A stretch of DNA of 64,000 bases, from the NCBI RefSeq assembly GCF_001650695.1, contig NZ_LWQS01000031.1, forward strand, positions 50,638 to 114,637, in the 5' to 3' direction. This stretch comes from Chloroflexus islandicus (GTDB taxonomy: Bacteria; Chloroflexota; Chloroflexia; Chloroflexales; Chloroflexaceae). A program made the translations under genes and the position numbers. The notes beneath the pieces were generated by a model. That model ran no database searches, was not told the DNA's origin, and was given only the letters and a program-made list of their open reading frames with translations. Positions 28,913-37,040 of this stretch are shown piece by piece (the stretch's first letter is position 1; each line of letters begins with the position of its first letter).

Positions 28913-29426
28913 CTGCGGCGACGCAATCTCCCCTGTTAGCAGTACCATCCCTCTCAGGAATTCCTTCCGCCCAAACAGGAGATTGCTGCGGTCGGGCAGC
29001 CCCCGCTCGGCGCGGGCCGCCACTCCCTCGCAATGACAGGTAGACCCCGCTCGCCGTTTGTCATTGCGAGCCGCGCGGAGCGCGGCGAAGCAATCTCCTC
29101 CGAGCACGGAACGCACCCGCACAGTGTTCATTCGCGCCTCAGCCGGAGATCACGGCGGGGACTGCGCCACTTCGCAATGACAGCGGTTGACGGCTTTACG
29201 AGGGCCGGTTTACCCTCACCTCCGTCCCCTCTTCCGCAACGCGGGAGAGGGGACCGGGGGGCGAGGGCTAGCAGTCCCGCAGAGTGGGCTTCGTAACCCT
29301 AGCCCGGCTCTTCAGGGCCAAGTTCCTTGCCATCCACCCTTGAACCCAGCGCAGGATGGCTGGGGAGGGGTGATGCCACCCCCGATTTCCACCCGTCAGT
29401 GCGAGCCGCGCGGAGGGCAACACGTA

Positions 29427-29449
29427 GGGGCAGAGCAGTGCTCTGCCCC
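29427..29449. repeat. Short palindrome, GGGGCAGAG core, second copy
   Basis: GTA-GGGGCAGAGCA-G-TGCTCTGCCCC. Same core as 28890-28912 with a cleaner stem. Confidence 0.6.
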
Positions 29450-29717
29450 CTGCGGCGCAGCAAGCTCCTCCGTCAGCGGGATCATCCCTCTCAGTTTTTC
29501 CTCCCGCCCAAGCGGGAGTGTGCGCCGGTCGGAAGGCCCCCGCCCAGCGCGCGCTGATACCCCTCACTCCCCACCTGTCATTGCGAGCCGCCGCACGGCG
29601 GCGAAGCAATCCCCTCCGAGCACGGAACACACTCGCTCAACGTGTGTTCACGTCCCAGCAGGCATGACGGCGCGAGCCACCCCTCCTTCGCAATCACAAA
29701 CGACAGATAATCACCCG

Positions 29718-30488
29718 CTACCGCACCACCAACGGCACAAACAACCGGTGCGAGCCAATCAAGATAATCGTGTCACTATTGAGATAGACGGTTGAGCCGT
29801 TGCGTATCTCTACGAAGACCGTGCGCTCGCCGCTACCATCGAGCAGAGTCCAGTTGTAGGTAGATTGATACGGCATCCACTCCGTCCAATTGCTGCCGTC
29901 GTTGCTCAGCCGCATCTGTTGCGCCCAGCCGGCGCCGTAGATGTAGAGATTGGCATTCACCGAACCGGTCACTGCCGCTTCACCGTTGATCACAACCGGG
30001 TAGGTGTTCCAGCGACAACCAAAGGTCTGCGACCAATAGTGCTTATAGGTAGTCGTACTCTGATAGGTGTAACCGGCGCCGATCTCGCAAAGACCGGCGC
30101 GCAAGATGTTGTTGCGATGGCCATCACTGCTCATCCAACCATCCATAACCGCATCCGGCGTTGGATACCCCGCCGCCAGATTCTCGGCGGCCAGCGCATA
30201 GTTGTATCCGAAATCAGGAAACCGCTGACCGATACTGCGCCCAAGGCTGTCAGTGTGCGACAGTGTATTATGGCTGGCATTGTCTTGTGTAATCCAATCG
30301 GCGGCGGCTTGCAGGTTATCGTTGCGCTTGAGCGGCGGCAGGCCGTTGGCTATCCGGATCTGGTTGGTCAACTCGATCACTTGTTGGCGAACATCGGTCT
30401 GCGCCGCGAGCGGCGCTGGCGGCGCCGCTATGGTTGCGCACCATAGGCTGAGGAGAAACAGGAGGGCAACCGCATATCGAGCACGCAT
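29718..30488 (-). CDS. Secreted CAP-domain (SCP/PR-1-like) protein
   Basis: A 256-residue protein from ATG 30488, chosen because AGGA lies seven bases upstream and a signal peptide follows (MRARYAVALLFLLSLW...APLAAQ). The CAP domain spans ~35-160: VIELTNQIRIANGLPPL, then the histidine-containing NTLSHTDSLG, AENLAAGYPTPDAVMDGWMS, DGHRNNIL and HYWSQTFGC, which carry the conserved His and Glu cavity residues. A C-terminal ~90-residue beta domain ends in HRLFVPLVVR. CAP proteins are extracytoplasmic, and their bacterial role is not settled. The gene is isolated, with the plus-strand promoter of 30898 upstream. Confidence 0.88.
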   Translation of the reverse strand: MRARYAVALLFLLSLWCATIAAPPAPLAAQTDVRQQVIELTNQIRIANGLPPLKRNDNLQAAADWITQDNASHNTLSHTDSLGRSIGQRFPDFGYNYALAAENLAAGYPTPDAVMDGWMSSDGHRNNILRAGLCEIGAGYTYQSTTTYKHYWSQTFGCRWNTYPVVINGEAAVTGSVNANLYIYGAGWAQQMRLSNDGSNWTEWMPYQSTYNWTLLDGSGERTVFVEIRNGSTVYLNSDTIILIGSHRLFVPLVVR

Positions 30489-30684
30489 ACAATCCTCGCA
30501 CGACTTGGCTATGCGGGATTTAGTGTAAAGTGAATACGATGTTCTCGCTAGAGAGAAATAAGTCCTACTCTGAACTAGTGCAGCCATATCTTGGCGCCGC
30601 TGCTCTCTGCCTGCCAATGCTGTGAGGAGAGTATGTACCATCTCTCCATAGCCAACACTATTCGATCACGCTATTTTTGACGAT

Positions 30685-30712
30685 TTGACAGTTGCTAGTG
30701 GTATTGTATAAT
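30685..30712 (+). promoter_or_regulatory. Sigma-70 promoter
   Basis: TTGACA (30685-30690), 16-base spacer, TATAAT (30707-30712) preceded by TG (extended -10). Both hexamers are perfect. It reads towards the small membrane protein at 30898, leaving an untranslated leader of about 180 bases in which no clear structure was recognised. Confidence 0.75.
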
Positions 30713-30897
30713 CAACCGAAGTATTCACCACGCCTTGTCCCATTTTCGGCAATCACGTTACCAAGCCTATCCGGTATGCTGTGGCATAACGGCATCTTTC
30801 ACTAACGAAATAACCTCTGTTCTAAGCTGCCATAGGCCAGAGATGCTTTCCATCGCGGTTTCACTATCCACATAGTTAGAAAGACTTGCTCACGACA

Positions 30898-31074
30898 ATG
30901 AATCTGCTCAAAAACTTCTACGTGGTTGTGGGGGTGATCTTCTTTGTCTTTATCTTAGCGATGGGGATCTGGCTCGGATTTGGCTGGCGTGAGTCATTAC
31001 TGGCGGCAGCAGCCTTGACGGTGGTTGCGATCGTGTTGGAGTGGCTGCGGAATACGTTCGGGTTGCCTCTCTAA
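30898..31074 (+). CDS. Small membrane protein, unknown function
   Basis: A 58-residue protein from ATG 30898 (a TTG four codons earlier is possible). Two hydrophobic helices, VVGVIFFVFILAMGIWLGFG (~9-28) and LLAAAALTVVAIVLEWL (~34-50), joined by WRES, with a short polar tail. No family was recognised. A near-consensus promoter ~180 bases upstream and a strong hairpin just after the stop support it as a real, separately transcribed gene. It is convergent with the metal ATPase. Confidence 0.6.
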   Translation: MNLLKNFYVVVGVIFFVFILAMGIWLGFGWRESLLAAAALTVVAIVLEWLRNTFGLPL

Positions 31075-31094
31075 TTGATCACGATGGCAACACA

Positions 31095-31123
31095 AAGCGG
31101 GCCGCCGGTTTGGCGGCCCGCTT
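31095..31123. terminator. Bidirectional terminator hairpin
   Basis: AAGCGGGCCGCC-GGTTT-GGCGGCCCGCTT, perfect 12-base arms between the ends of two convergent genes (31074 and 31150). The arms start with AA and end with TT, giving short T runs on both strands. Confidence 0.75.
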
Positions 31124-31149
31124 CGATCTGCCTGTATCAACCGGCTCTA

Positions 31150-33072
31150 TCAACGGAACATTAGCAGCCGCAAGCCGTTGAGCACCACGATGATCGTGCT
31201 GCCTTCGTGCCCGACCACGCCGAGCGGCAACGGCACGCCGATGGTCAACGTGGTCAGCACCAGCACGACCACCACCGCTAGCGCGAAGGAGATATTTTGC
31301 CAGACCACGCGCTGGGTGCGGCGGCTGAGGCGCAACGCGTAGGTGATCGCGCTTAAGTCGTCGCGCATCAAGACCAGATCGGCGGTTTCAAGCGCGGCGT
31401 CGGTGCCGGCAGCTCCCATGGCGATGCCGACCGTCGCCGCCGCCAGCGCCGGCGCGTCGTTCACGCCGTCACCCACCATCGCTACTGCGCCGTAGCGCTG
31501 GCGCAACTGCTCGACGATGCGCAGCTTGTCGGCAGGCAGCAAGCCGGCATGGACTTCATCAATCCCCAGCCGGCGCGCCATCGCTTCGGCTACCCGCGGG
31601 TTGTCGCCGGTCAGCATCACGATCCGCTCGATCCCAGCAGCGCGCAGCTCGGCGATGCGTTGGGCCGCATCGGGCCGTTCGCGATCCATCACTGCCACCA
31701 ATCCCAACCATTGTTTGCCGCGCCGGGCCAGCAGCACGGTGCCGCGGCCTTGCGCCATCAGCTCATCGGCGCGGGCCAACAGCTCTGGCGGGACGATGAC
31801 GCCGGCTTCGGCAAACAGGCGCGGCGAACCGACCAGCGTCTCAACCCCGTCCCACGTGGCCCGCACCCCCATGCCGGTGACCGCGGTGAACTGATCGGGG
31901 GGCGCAATGGTCATCCCACGCTCTTCGGCGGCGTGCAAAATCGCGCGCGCGATCGGATGCTCTGACGGCTGCTCGGCGCGGGCCACGATCGCTAACAACT
32001 CCGCCTCGTCCACACCCTCCGCCGGCACGAGATCGGCCAGTGTAGGCTTGCCAAAGGTCAAGGTGCCGGTCTTGTCGAAAGCGATCACCCGCACCTTGCT
32101 CAATTCTTCGAGATGCACGCCACCCTTAAACAGCACCCCGCGCCGCGCCCCAGCCGCAATCGCGCTCAGCAGCGAAGCCGGGACGCTGATGACCAGCGCG
32201 CACGGCGAAGCGACCGTGAGCAGCACCATACCGCGGTAGAAGGTATCGGCGAACGGCGCACCGGTCAGCGCCGGCACGGCAAGGATGAAGAGCGCCACTG
32301 CCACGATCACGCCAATCGCGTAGCGCTGCTCGAAATATTCAAGGAAGCTCTGCGACCGCGCCTTGCGCGCTTGCGCTTCGCTCACCATCGTAATGATCCG
32401 GGCCAAGGTGCTCTCGCTGGCCGGCTTGGTCACCCGCACCTCCAGCGCGCCGGTCTGGTTGAGCGTGCCGGCCAGCACTGCCATCCCCGGCCCCTTCTGC
32501 ACCGGCATCGACTCGCCGGTCAACGCCGATTCGTCAAACGTGCCGCTGCCCCGCTCGATCACGCCGTCGAGCGGCACCCGGTCGCCGGGACGGAGCAGCA
32601 CCACATCGCCTACCTGCACCGCCTCGACCGGCAGATCGAGTTCGCGTCCATCGCGGCGGATCGTCACCGTATCAGGACGCAGCTCCATCAACGCGGTAAT
32701 CGCTTGTTCGGTGCGCCGCATAGCGTAGGCTTGCAAGACATTGCTCAGCGAAAAGAGGAAGAGCAAGATCGCGCCCTCGGTAAACTCGCCGAGGTAGCCT
32801 GCGCCCAACGCGGCCAGCACCATCAGCAGATCGACCTCAATCGACCAGTGGCGCAGCGATTCGATGATGGCGCGCACGGCGTAAAAACCGCCAAAGAAAT
32901 AGGTCGCCAGATGAACGGCCAGCGTGATCGACTCCGGCGCGCCCGATCCTTCCAGTATCAGACCAGTGACGATACCGATCAGGGTCAGAGCGACAAAGGC
33001 CGGTTCGAGGATCTCGTCGTTGAGCAGCAGCGTCAGGCGCTGCCGGGGTGCAGTGTTGGAAATGGTGGTCAT
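31150..33072 (-). CDS. P1B-type heavy-metal ATPase, P1B-4 (SPC/HEGST) type
   Basis: A 640-residue protein from ATG 33072 (GGAGAGGAGA upstream). TGES near residue 185, phosphorylation motif DKTGTLT near 329, GDGVNDAPAL near 535. The metal-site motif in the membrane is SPC (VASPCALVISVP, ~285) instead of CPC, and near residue 620 it has GHEGSTIIVVLN. SPC with HEG(G/S)T defines the P1B-4 group, known to export Co2+, Fe2+ or related metals. No N-terminal HMA domain is present, also typical of that group. It follows the TrmB-like regulator by 37 bases in one operon. Metal specificity is inferred from motifs. Confidence 0.9.
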   Translation of the reverse strand: MTTISNTAPRQRLTLLLNDEILEPAFVALTLIGIVTGLILEGSGAPESITLAVHLATYFFGGFYAVRAIIESLRHWSIEVDLLMVLAALGAGYLGEFTEGAILLFLFSLSNVLQAYAMRRTEQAITALMELRPDTVTIRRDGRELDLPVEAVQVGDVVLLRPGDRVPLDGVIERGSGTFDESALTGESMPVQKGPGMAVLAGTLNQTGALEVRVTKPASESTLARIITMVSEAQARKARSQSFLEYFEQRYAIGVIVAVALFILAVPALTGAPFADTFYRGMVLLTVASPCALVISVPASLLSAIAAGARRGVLFKGGVHLEELSKVRVIAFDKTGTLTFGKPTLADLVPAEGVDEAELLAIVARAEQPSEHPIARAILHAAEERGMTIAPPDQFTAVTGMGVRATWDGVETLVGSPRLFAEAGVIVPPELLARADELMAQGRGTVLLARRGKQWLGLVAVMDRERPDAAQRIAELRAAGIERIVMLTGDNPRVAEAMARRLGIDEVHAGLLPADKLRIVEQLRQRYGAVAMVGDGVNDAPALAAATVGIAMGAAGTDAALETADLVLMRDDLSAITYALRLSRRTQRVVWQNISFALAVVVVLVLTTLTIGVPLPLGVVGHEGSTIIVVLNGLRLLMFR

Positions 33073-33109
33073 GACAATCTCCTCTCCGCCGCCGGGTTGG
33101 ATTACCGAG

Positions 33110-33892
33110 TTACGAATGTAACACCTGCCGATCGTCGGGATCGAGGCGAGCCAGCAGGTCTTCGCCAAGGCGGGCAAAAATGCGCTGTGCGAACAGTTCC
33201 ATCCAGATAAACTGGCGCGCGATCAAGACCATGTTGCGGTTAGTGGTGACGGTGGCGGTCGTCGCCAGATGGCCGGAAGCGATCAGAAACTCGCGTTCAT
33301 CGGCCACGACGATCAGCGTCTCAACCATACCGTGCAGCTCGGTCTCGCGTTTGGGGTGGCGCACCACTTGGCCAAACGAAAACGGCGCTTCGCCGGTGAG
33401 GATCACCCCTAGCGCCACGCCGCGCGCATGGGCATCAGCCAACGCCGGATAGAGCGCTTCGACATCGGCGTCAGTCAGCACCAGCATCAACTCACGCTCA
33501 GCGCCTTCGATCAGATCGCGCGCCGCCGCTAACGCTTCGCGCCTCCCGCTAAAATTCCACAGCCGGTCGCTCTCTTCGTGGCGGAAGAGCGGCATTAATT
33601 GGCTGCGCAGCGTCTCGGCCCGCTCGCGCGCCTCGCGCTCGTAACGGTCAAGCAGGATCGCCGGCGAGATCGGGCGGTACAACGTCGCCTTCTCTTCAAC
33701 CGACTTCAGCACCGCACCACGCGCTTCCAGCCGCCCCAACGCCTCGTAGACCATCGATCGCGGCACGCCGGCCAGCTTGCTGATCTGGTAGCCGGTCGCC
33801 GGATACTCGGTCAGCAAGGCGAGATAGACCCGCGCTTCGTACTCGGTTAGCCCCAGCGCCGTAAGTTGTTCGAGTAAGTTCGTTTCTACCAT
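33110..33892 (-). CDS. TrmB-family transcriptional regulator
   Basis: A 260-residue protein from ATG 33892. Residues 1-80 hold the TrmB winged helix (LGLTEYEARVYLALL, then ISKLAGVPRSMVYEALGRLE), residues ~85-110 a coiled-coil linker (RYEREARERAETLRSQL), and residues 120-260 a PLD-like sensor domain (ERELMLVLTDADVEALYPAL; RNMVLIARQFIWMELFAQRI). TrmB proteins usually sense sugars. Here the gene precedes a metal-export ATPase, so a metal or stress signal is possible, although no Cys/His cluster is obvious. An inverted repeat over its own transcription start suggests autoregulation. Confidence 0.88.
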   Translation of the reverse strand: MVETNLLEQLTALGLTEYEARVYLALLTEYPATGYQISKLAGVPRSMVYEALGRLEARGAVLKSVEEKATLYRPISPAILLDRYEREARERAETLRSQLMPLFRHEESDRLWNFSGRREALAAARDLIEGAERELMLVLTDADVEALYPALADAHARGVALGVILTGEAPFSFGQVVRHPKRETELHGMVETLIVVADEREFLIASGHLATTATVTTNRNMVLIARQFIWMELFAQRIFARLGEDLLARLDPDDRQVLHS

Positions 33893-33946
33893 AGTTGTTC
33901 ATTTCCGAACTACTAAAAGTGTACCACGCGGCACGAATTTCGTCAA
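33893..33946 (-). promoter_or_regulatory. Promoter and operator of the trmB-like/P1B-4 ATPase operon
   Basis: Minus strand TTGACG (complement of 33941-33946), 17-base spacer, TACACT (complement of 33918-33923). Between the expected start (~33911) and the ATG is an imperfect inverted repeat (plus strand AGTTGTTC-ATTTCC-GAACTACT, 33893-33914; 7 of 8 positions match). Position over the start site fits a repressor operator. Confidence 0.65.
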
Positions 33947-33967
33947 GAGGATCTTTGCAAACGTTGT

Positions 33968-34858
33968 TCACCACCCGCAGACAAAGCGGTGGTGCAGCGC
34001 GCCAAAAAAGGTGATCGACTGGGTTGGGGCGGAACGTTCCGGCAGCCGCTGCGACGAGGCGGGTTGGCCGTGCAGCGCCTCGGCCAGAAACGCGCGCAAC
34101 AATTGCCATGCCTCGCCGGCAGCGCCGCCGGCGTTGATCGCTTCGATCCCGCCGACAAACGCATGCGGCTGGCCGGGGAAGACGGTAAAGCGGGTGTCAA
34201 CCCCCGCCGCTGTCAGATTGCGCTCAAGCTGTTCAACCTCGCTCAGCGGGATCGAAGCATCGGCCCCGCCGAAGATGCCTAGCACCGGGCCGCGAATCTG
34301 GCGCAGCGCCGCTGGATCGACTTCCGCCATGCCGTAAAAGATGCCGGTTGCCGCTACCGCTGGGTTGTGCAGGGTATAGAGCAGCGACGTGCGACCACCA
34401 TAGCAAAAACCGATCACGGCGATCCGATCGGCCAGCACATCGGGCCGCGCCGCCAGCCACGCAAACACCGCGTCGAGATCGGCTTGCACCTGCGCCGGCG
34501 GTGTGGTGGACACTTGATAGATGGCGCGCGGGATCCACGTCGTGCTAGCGCCGCGGAAAGTATCGGGAGCAACGACCACATAGCCATCAGCAGCGAGCGC
34601 GGTCGCCTTTTCGATGATGTCGGGCCGTAATCCCCACCATTCATGGATCATAATCACGGCGGGATGCGGGCCGGGAGTGGCCGGCTCGGCGACAAAGGCC
34701 CGAATCGGGCCGGCGGGGCCGGGGATCACGGTGTTCGTGAGCGCTGCAACCCGCCCGCTGCCGATCAGCGCGTCGATCGGAATGCTCAATACCAACCCAG
34801 CCACTACCACCACGATCATCCCCACGATCCAACCAAGCACCCGTTTCAATCGTCGCAT
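33968..34858 (-). CDS. Dienelactone hydrolase family protein, membrane-anchored
   Basis: A 296-residue protein from ATG 34858. A single hydrophobic helix at ~8-30 (GWIVGMIVVVVAGLVLSIPI) precedes the alpha/beta-hydrolase domain, so it is probably exported and tethered. The DLH triad is visible: Cys in VIGFCYGG, Asp in GGADASIPL, His in PGQPHAFVGG; the HEWWGL loop early in the domain is also diagnostic. The family hydrolyses dienelactones or other esters; the physiological substrate is unknown. Upstream and divergent is the tRNA-Arg gene. No operon partner. Confidence 0.88.
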   Translation of the reverse strand: MRRLKRVLGWIVGMIVVVVAGLVLSIPIDALIGSGRVAALTNTVIPGPAGPIRAFVAEPATPGPHPAVIMIHEWWGLRPDIIEKATALAADGYVVVAPDTFRGASTTWIPRAIYQVSTTPPAQVQADLDAVFAWLAARPDVLADRIAVIGFCYGGRTSLLYTLHNPAVAATGIFYGMAEVDPAALRQIRGPVLGIFGGADASIPLSEVEQLERNLTAAGVDTRFTVFPGQPHAFVGGIEAINAGGAAGEAWQLLRAFLAEALHGQPASSQRLPERSAPTQSITFFGALHHRFVCGW

Positions 34859-34974
34859 GCGCCACCTCGATCCTATGCTGCTCTCACACCCAAGCGGACT
34901 TCAGAGGAATGCAGCAGACCGCAAAACCACCCGCTGCGTTCCTCGGCGATCTCTGCGGTAGATGCACAGTCACG

Positions 34975-35003
34975 TTGACAGCTCGCCGGCAATCGAGTAT
35001 ACT
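34975..35003 (+). promoter_or_regulatory. Promoter of tRNA-Arg
   Basis: TTGACA (34975-34980), 17-base spacer, TATACT (34998-35003), 12 bases before the tRNA. Confidence 0.85.
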
Positions 35004-35015
35004 TTAGGCCGGAAC

Positions 35016-35092
<77 letters not shown>

Positions 35093-35100
35093 AATATGAG

Positions 35101-35130
35101 ACCCGCCCTCGAGGGCGGGTTTCGCTTTTC
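35101..35130 (+). terminator. Terminator after tRNA-Arg
   Basis: ACCCGCCCTC-GAGGGCGGGT perfect palindrome followed by TTCGCTTTTC. Confidence 0.8.
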
Positions 35131-35164
35131 CTTGCCAACCGAAACGGTGGCGGTAGGGGCATAG

Positions 35165-35193
35165 GTAGGGACATAGCGTTGCTATGTCCCTAC
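35165..35193. repeat. Short palindrome, GACATAGC core
   Basis: GTAGGGACATAGC-GTT-GCTATGTCCCTAC, perfect 13-base arms, ten bases from the 3' end of the anti-sigma gene. Ends match the GTAGGGG hairpin family; it may also terminate the minus-strand operon. Confidence 0.65.
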
Positions 35194-35202
35194 GACCCCC
35201 GT

Positions 35203-36081
35203 TCACAACGTCCCGGTCAAAATCACCTCAACCTCACCCGGCGCCGCGTCGGTCGCCGGTTCAACCGTCACCATCACCTCGGTAAAGGCATTGACTTCGC
35301 GCGGCGCATTGACGACGAGCGTCGCTAACCCAGCCGCATCAACTTGGAAGGTGCCGGCGGCGATCCGCTGCACGCCATCGCTCAGCCAGAAGCGGTAGAC
35401 GCGATCGGGTTGCAACGGCGGCAACCCGCTAAAGACGACCACGGCCTGCGACTCGCCGGGGTACATATACATCTCACCCCGCGCCGCGAGATTGGCCTTT
35501 GCCGGGCGCAGCTCACGGGTCGCCACGCCGGGGGCGCTGACAAATGACACCAACAGTCGCTCGTGGGCAATCTGTTCATTCAGGCGCGCAATCTGCTGCT
35601 CGGAGCGGGTCAATTGGGCGGCCAACTGAGCCTGCTGCGCTTCACTCGCCGCCATGGTTTGGCGCAAATCGCTGACCGCAGCCAAGAGTTGCTGGTTCGT
35701 CTCAGCGAGAGTCGCCACCTGCCCCTGTAGCGATAGCGTCAAACCGCCGAGAAACAGCACCACTACCGCCAGCACAGCCACCATCGCCGGCGCCAGCCAA
35801 CCGGCGCGGCGCGATGAGGCAGGGCGGGCAACCGGCGCGCGCTGCGCTTGATCGGCAGCGATCCGCTCCATCAGCCGCGCGCGCACGTGGGCCGGCGGCG
35901 TAGCCGGCGCTGCCGCGTACGGCAACAGGGCGACCGTTTCGCGCAACTGTTGCAACTCGGCGCGCGCCGTGGGTGACGTGTTTAGAAGCTGCTCGAGCGC
36001 CGCTAGATCGGACGGATCAAGGCTGCCTAACGCCGCGGCAGCGAGCAGTGATTGTTCGTGTTCGCGATCAGAGTCGTGCAT
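35203..36081 (-). CDS. Anti-sigma factor, RskA-like
   Basis: A 292-residue protein. Residues 1-80 form the cytoplasmic anti-sigma region (ESLLAAAALGSLDPSDLAALEQLL-type, here EQSLLAAAALGSLDPSDLAA). A single membrane helix lies at ~108-130 (MVAVLAVVVLFLGGLTLSL), followed by a coiled coil (~130-180, rich in Q and L) and a C-terminal beta domain typical of RskA (GLPPLQPDRVYRFWLSDGVQ; VTVEPA). It binds and inhibits the ECF sigma factor encoded 14 bases upstream, releasing it on an envelope signal by proteolysis in known systems. Confidence 0.9.
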   Translation of the reverse strand: MHDSDREHEQSLLAAAALGSLDPSDLAALEQLLNTSPTARAELQQLRETVALLPYAAAPATPPAHVRARLMERIAADQAQRAPVARPASSRRAGWLAPAMVAVLAVVVLFLGGLTLSLQGQVATLAETNQQLLAAVSDLRQTMAASEAQQAQLAAQLTRSEQQIARLNEQIAHERLLVSFVSAPGVATRELRPAKANLAARGEMYMYPGESQAVVVFSGLPPLQPDRVYRFWLSDGVQRIAAGTFQVDAAGLATLVVNAPREVNAFTEVMVTVEPATDAAPGEVEVILTGTL

Positions 36082-36095
36082 TGCCGGCTACTTTT

Positions 36096-36695
36096 CTAGT
36101 GATCGTGCGGGTCTATGCCGTAGTGAAGCAATGCTTGCTTCAATTTCTGCAATCCCAGCCGGATCCGGGTTTTGATCGTTCCCAGCGGGCTTTGGAGATG
36201 ATCGGCGATCTCGCGTTGCGATAGCCCGCCGAAATACGCGAGCTCAATCACTTCGCGCTGATCGGCTGGCAAATCGGCTAACGCATCGGTGATTAACCGG
36301 CGCCGTTCAGTTTCAATCGTCGCTTGCTCAACATTCTGCTGCTGATCAGGCAGTGATGACAGCAGATCGTCGTCATTGCCAGCCGCCATTGGCCGTGCCT
36401 GCCGGCGCCGTAATTCGTCAATGCAGAGATTGCGCGTAATCCCGAACATCCACGGTAAAAAGGCGCTATGAACCTGAAAGGTCGCCGAGCGCTTCCAAAT
36501 CCGCCAGAATGTCTCTTGCACAACCTCTTCCGCCGGCTCAGCCGCACCGAGCATTCTCAGCGCGAGACCGTACACTACCCGCGAGTGCCGATCATAGAGC
36601 TGCGCTAACGCTGCGCTGTCGCCAGCCGCGACTAATTCCATTAATGCTTCATCGCTCAATCGGGCCAAGCGGGCCGCATCGTGCGGTTGGGCCAC
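36096..36695 (-). CDS. ECF RNA polymerase sigma factor (SigK-like)
   Basis: A 199-residue protein. Start taken as GTG 36695 because GAGGGG lies eight bases upstream; the frame is open to a GTG at 36776, which would add 27 residues. Region 2 is seen as LYDRHSRVVYGLALRML and PAEEVVQETFWRIWKRS, with FLPWMFGITRNLCIDELRRR; region 4 as LPADQREVIELAYFGGLSQREIADHLQSPLGTIKTRI. No region 3, as in ECF factors. It lies directly upstream of the RskA-like anti-sigma gene, forming the usual cognate pair. Target genes are unknown. Confidence 0.9.
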   Translation of the reverse strand: MAQPHDAARLARLSDEALMELVAAGDSAALAQLYDRHSRVVYGLALRMLGAAEPAEEVVQETFWRIWKRSATFQVHSAFLPWMFGITRNLCIDELRRRQARPMAAGNDDDLLSSLPDQQQNVEQATIETERRRLITDALADLPADQREVIELAYFGGLSQREIADHLQSPLGTIKTRIRLGLQKLKQALLHYGIDPHDH

Positions 36696-36883
36696 AGCCA
36701 ACCCCTCATAAGATATACGCGCACCACCCCGGATTGGATGCCTCGCAATCCAGTGATGTGCGAAGATTCCACGCACCTATTATACACGGGGCAAACGCTT
36801 TTCGGAAAACAGCGTCTTACTGCTCATTACCCGTGCGTTTTCACCATAGATATGGTACAGTTATATTGAATTGAGCCATGTGT

Positions 36884-36911
36884 TTGACAGCCGTACTGAA
36901 TATGTTATAGT
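36884..36911 (+). promoter_or_regulatory. Promoter of the polyprenyl synthase gene
   Basis: TTGACA (36884-36889), 16-base spacer, TATAGT (36906-36911), leaving a ~125-base leader before ATG 37041. Confidence 0.7.
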
Positions 36912-37040
36912 TCAGGTTGTGGCGAATATCACAAGGTGATGATACATCACCTGTCTCTCTGGCAAGGCGCGCCACAATCGCCGGATCGTCGTCGCCTCCG
37001 GCGCCAGACCGGCTCGGCGATCCTAGGAAGGAACAGCCGC

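Larger units (their letters stand above)
28861..29717. repeat. Repeat-filled intergenic region
   Basis: About 850 bases without a credible gene. It holds TCATTGCGAG elements (28920-29038, 29059-29183, 29576-29700), two GGGGCAGAG-core hairpins (28890-28912 and 29427-29449), each continuing directly into a degenerate TCATTGCGAG half, and a CCCTCT/GGGAGAGG plus GGCTCTTCAGGGCC pair near 29218-29320. The nesting of one repeat family in another suggests a hot spot for insertion. Confidence 0.75.
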
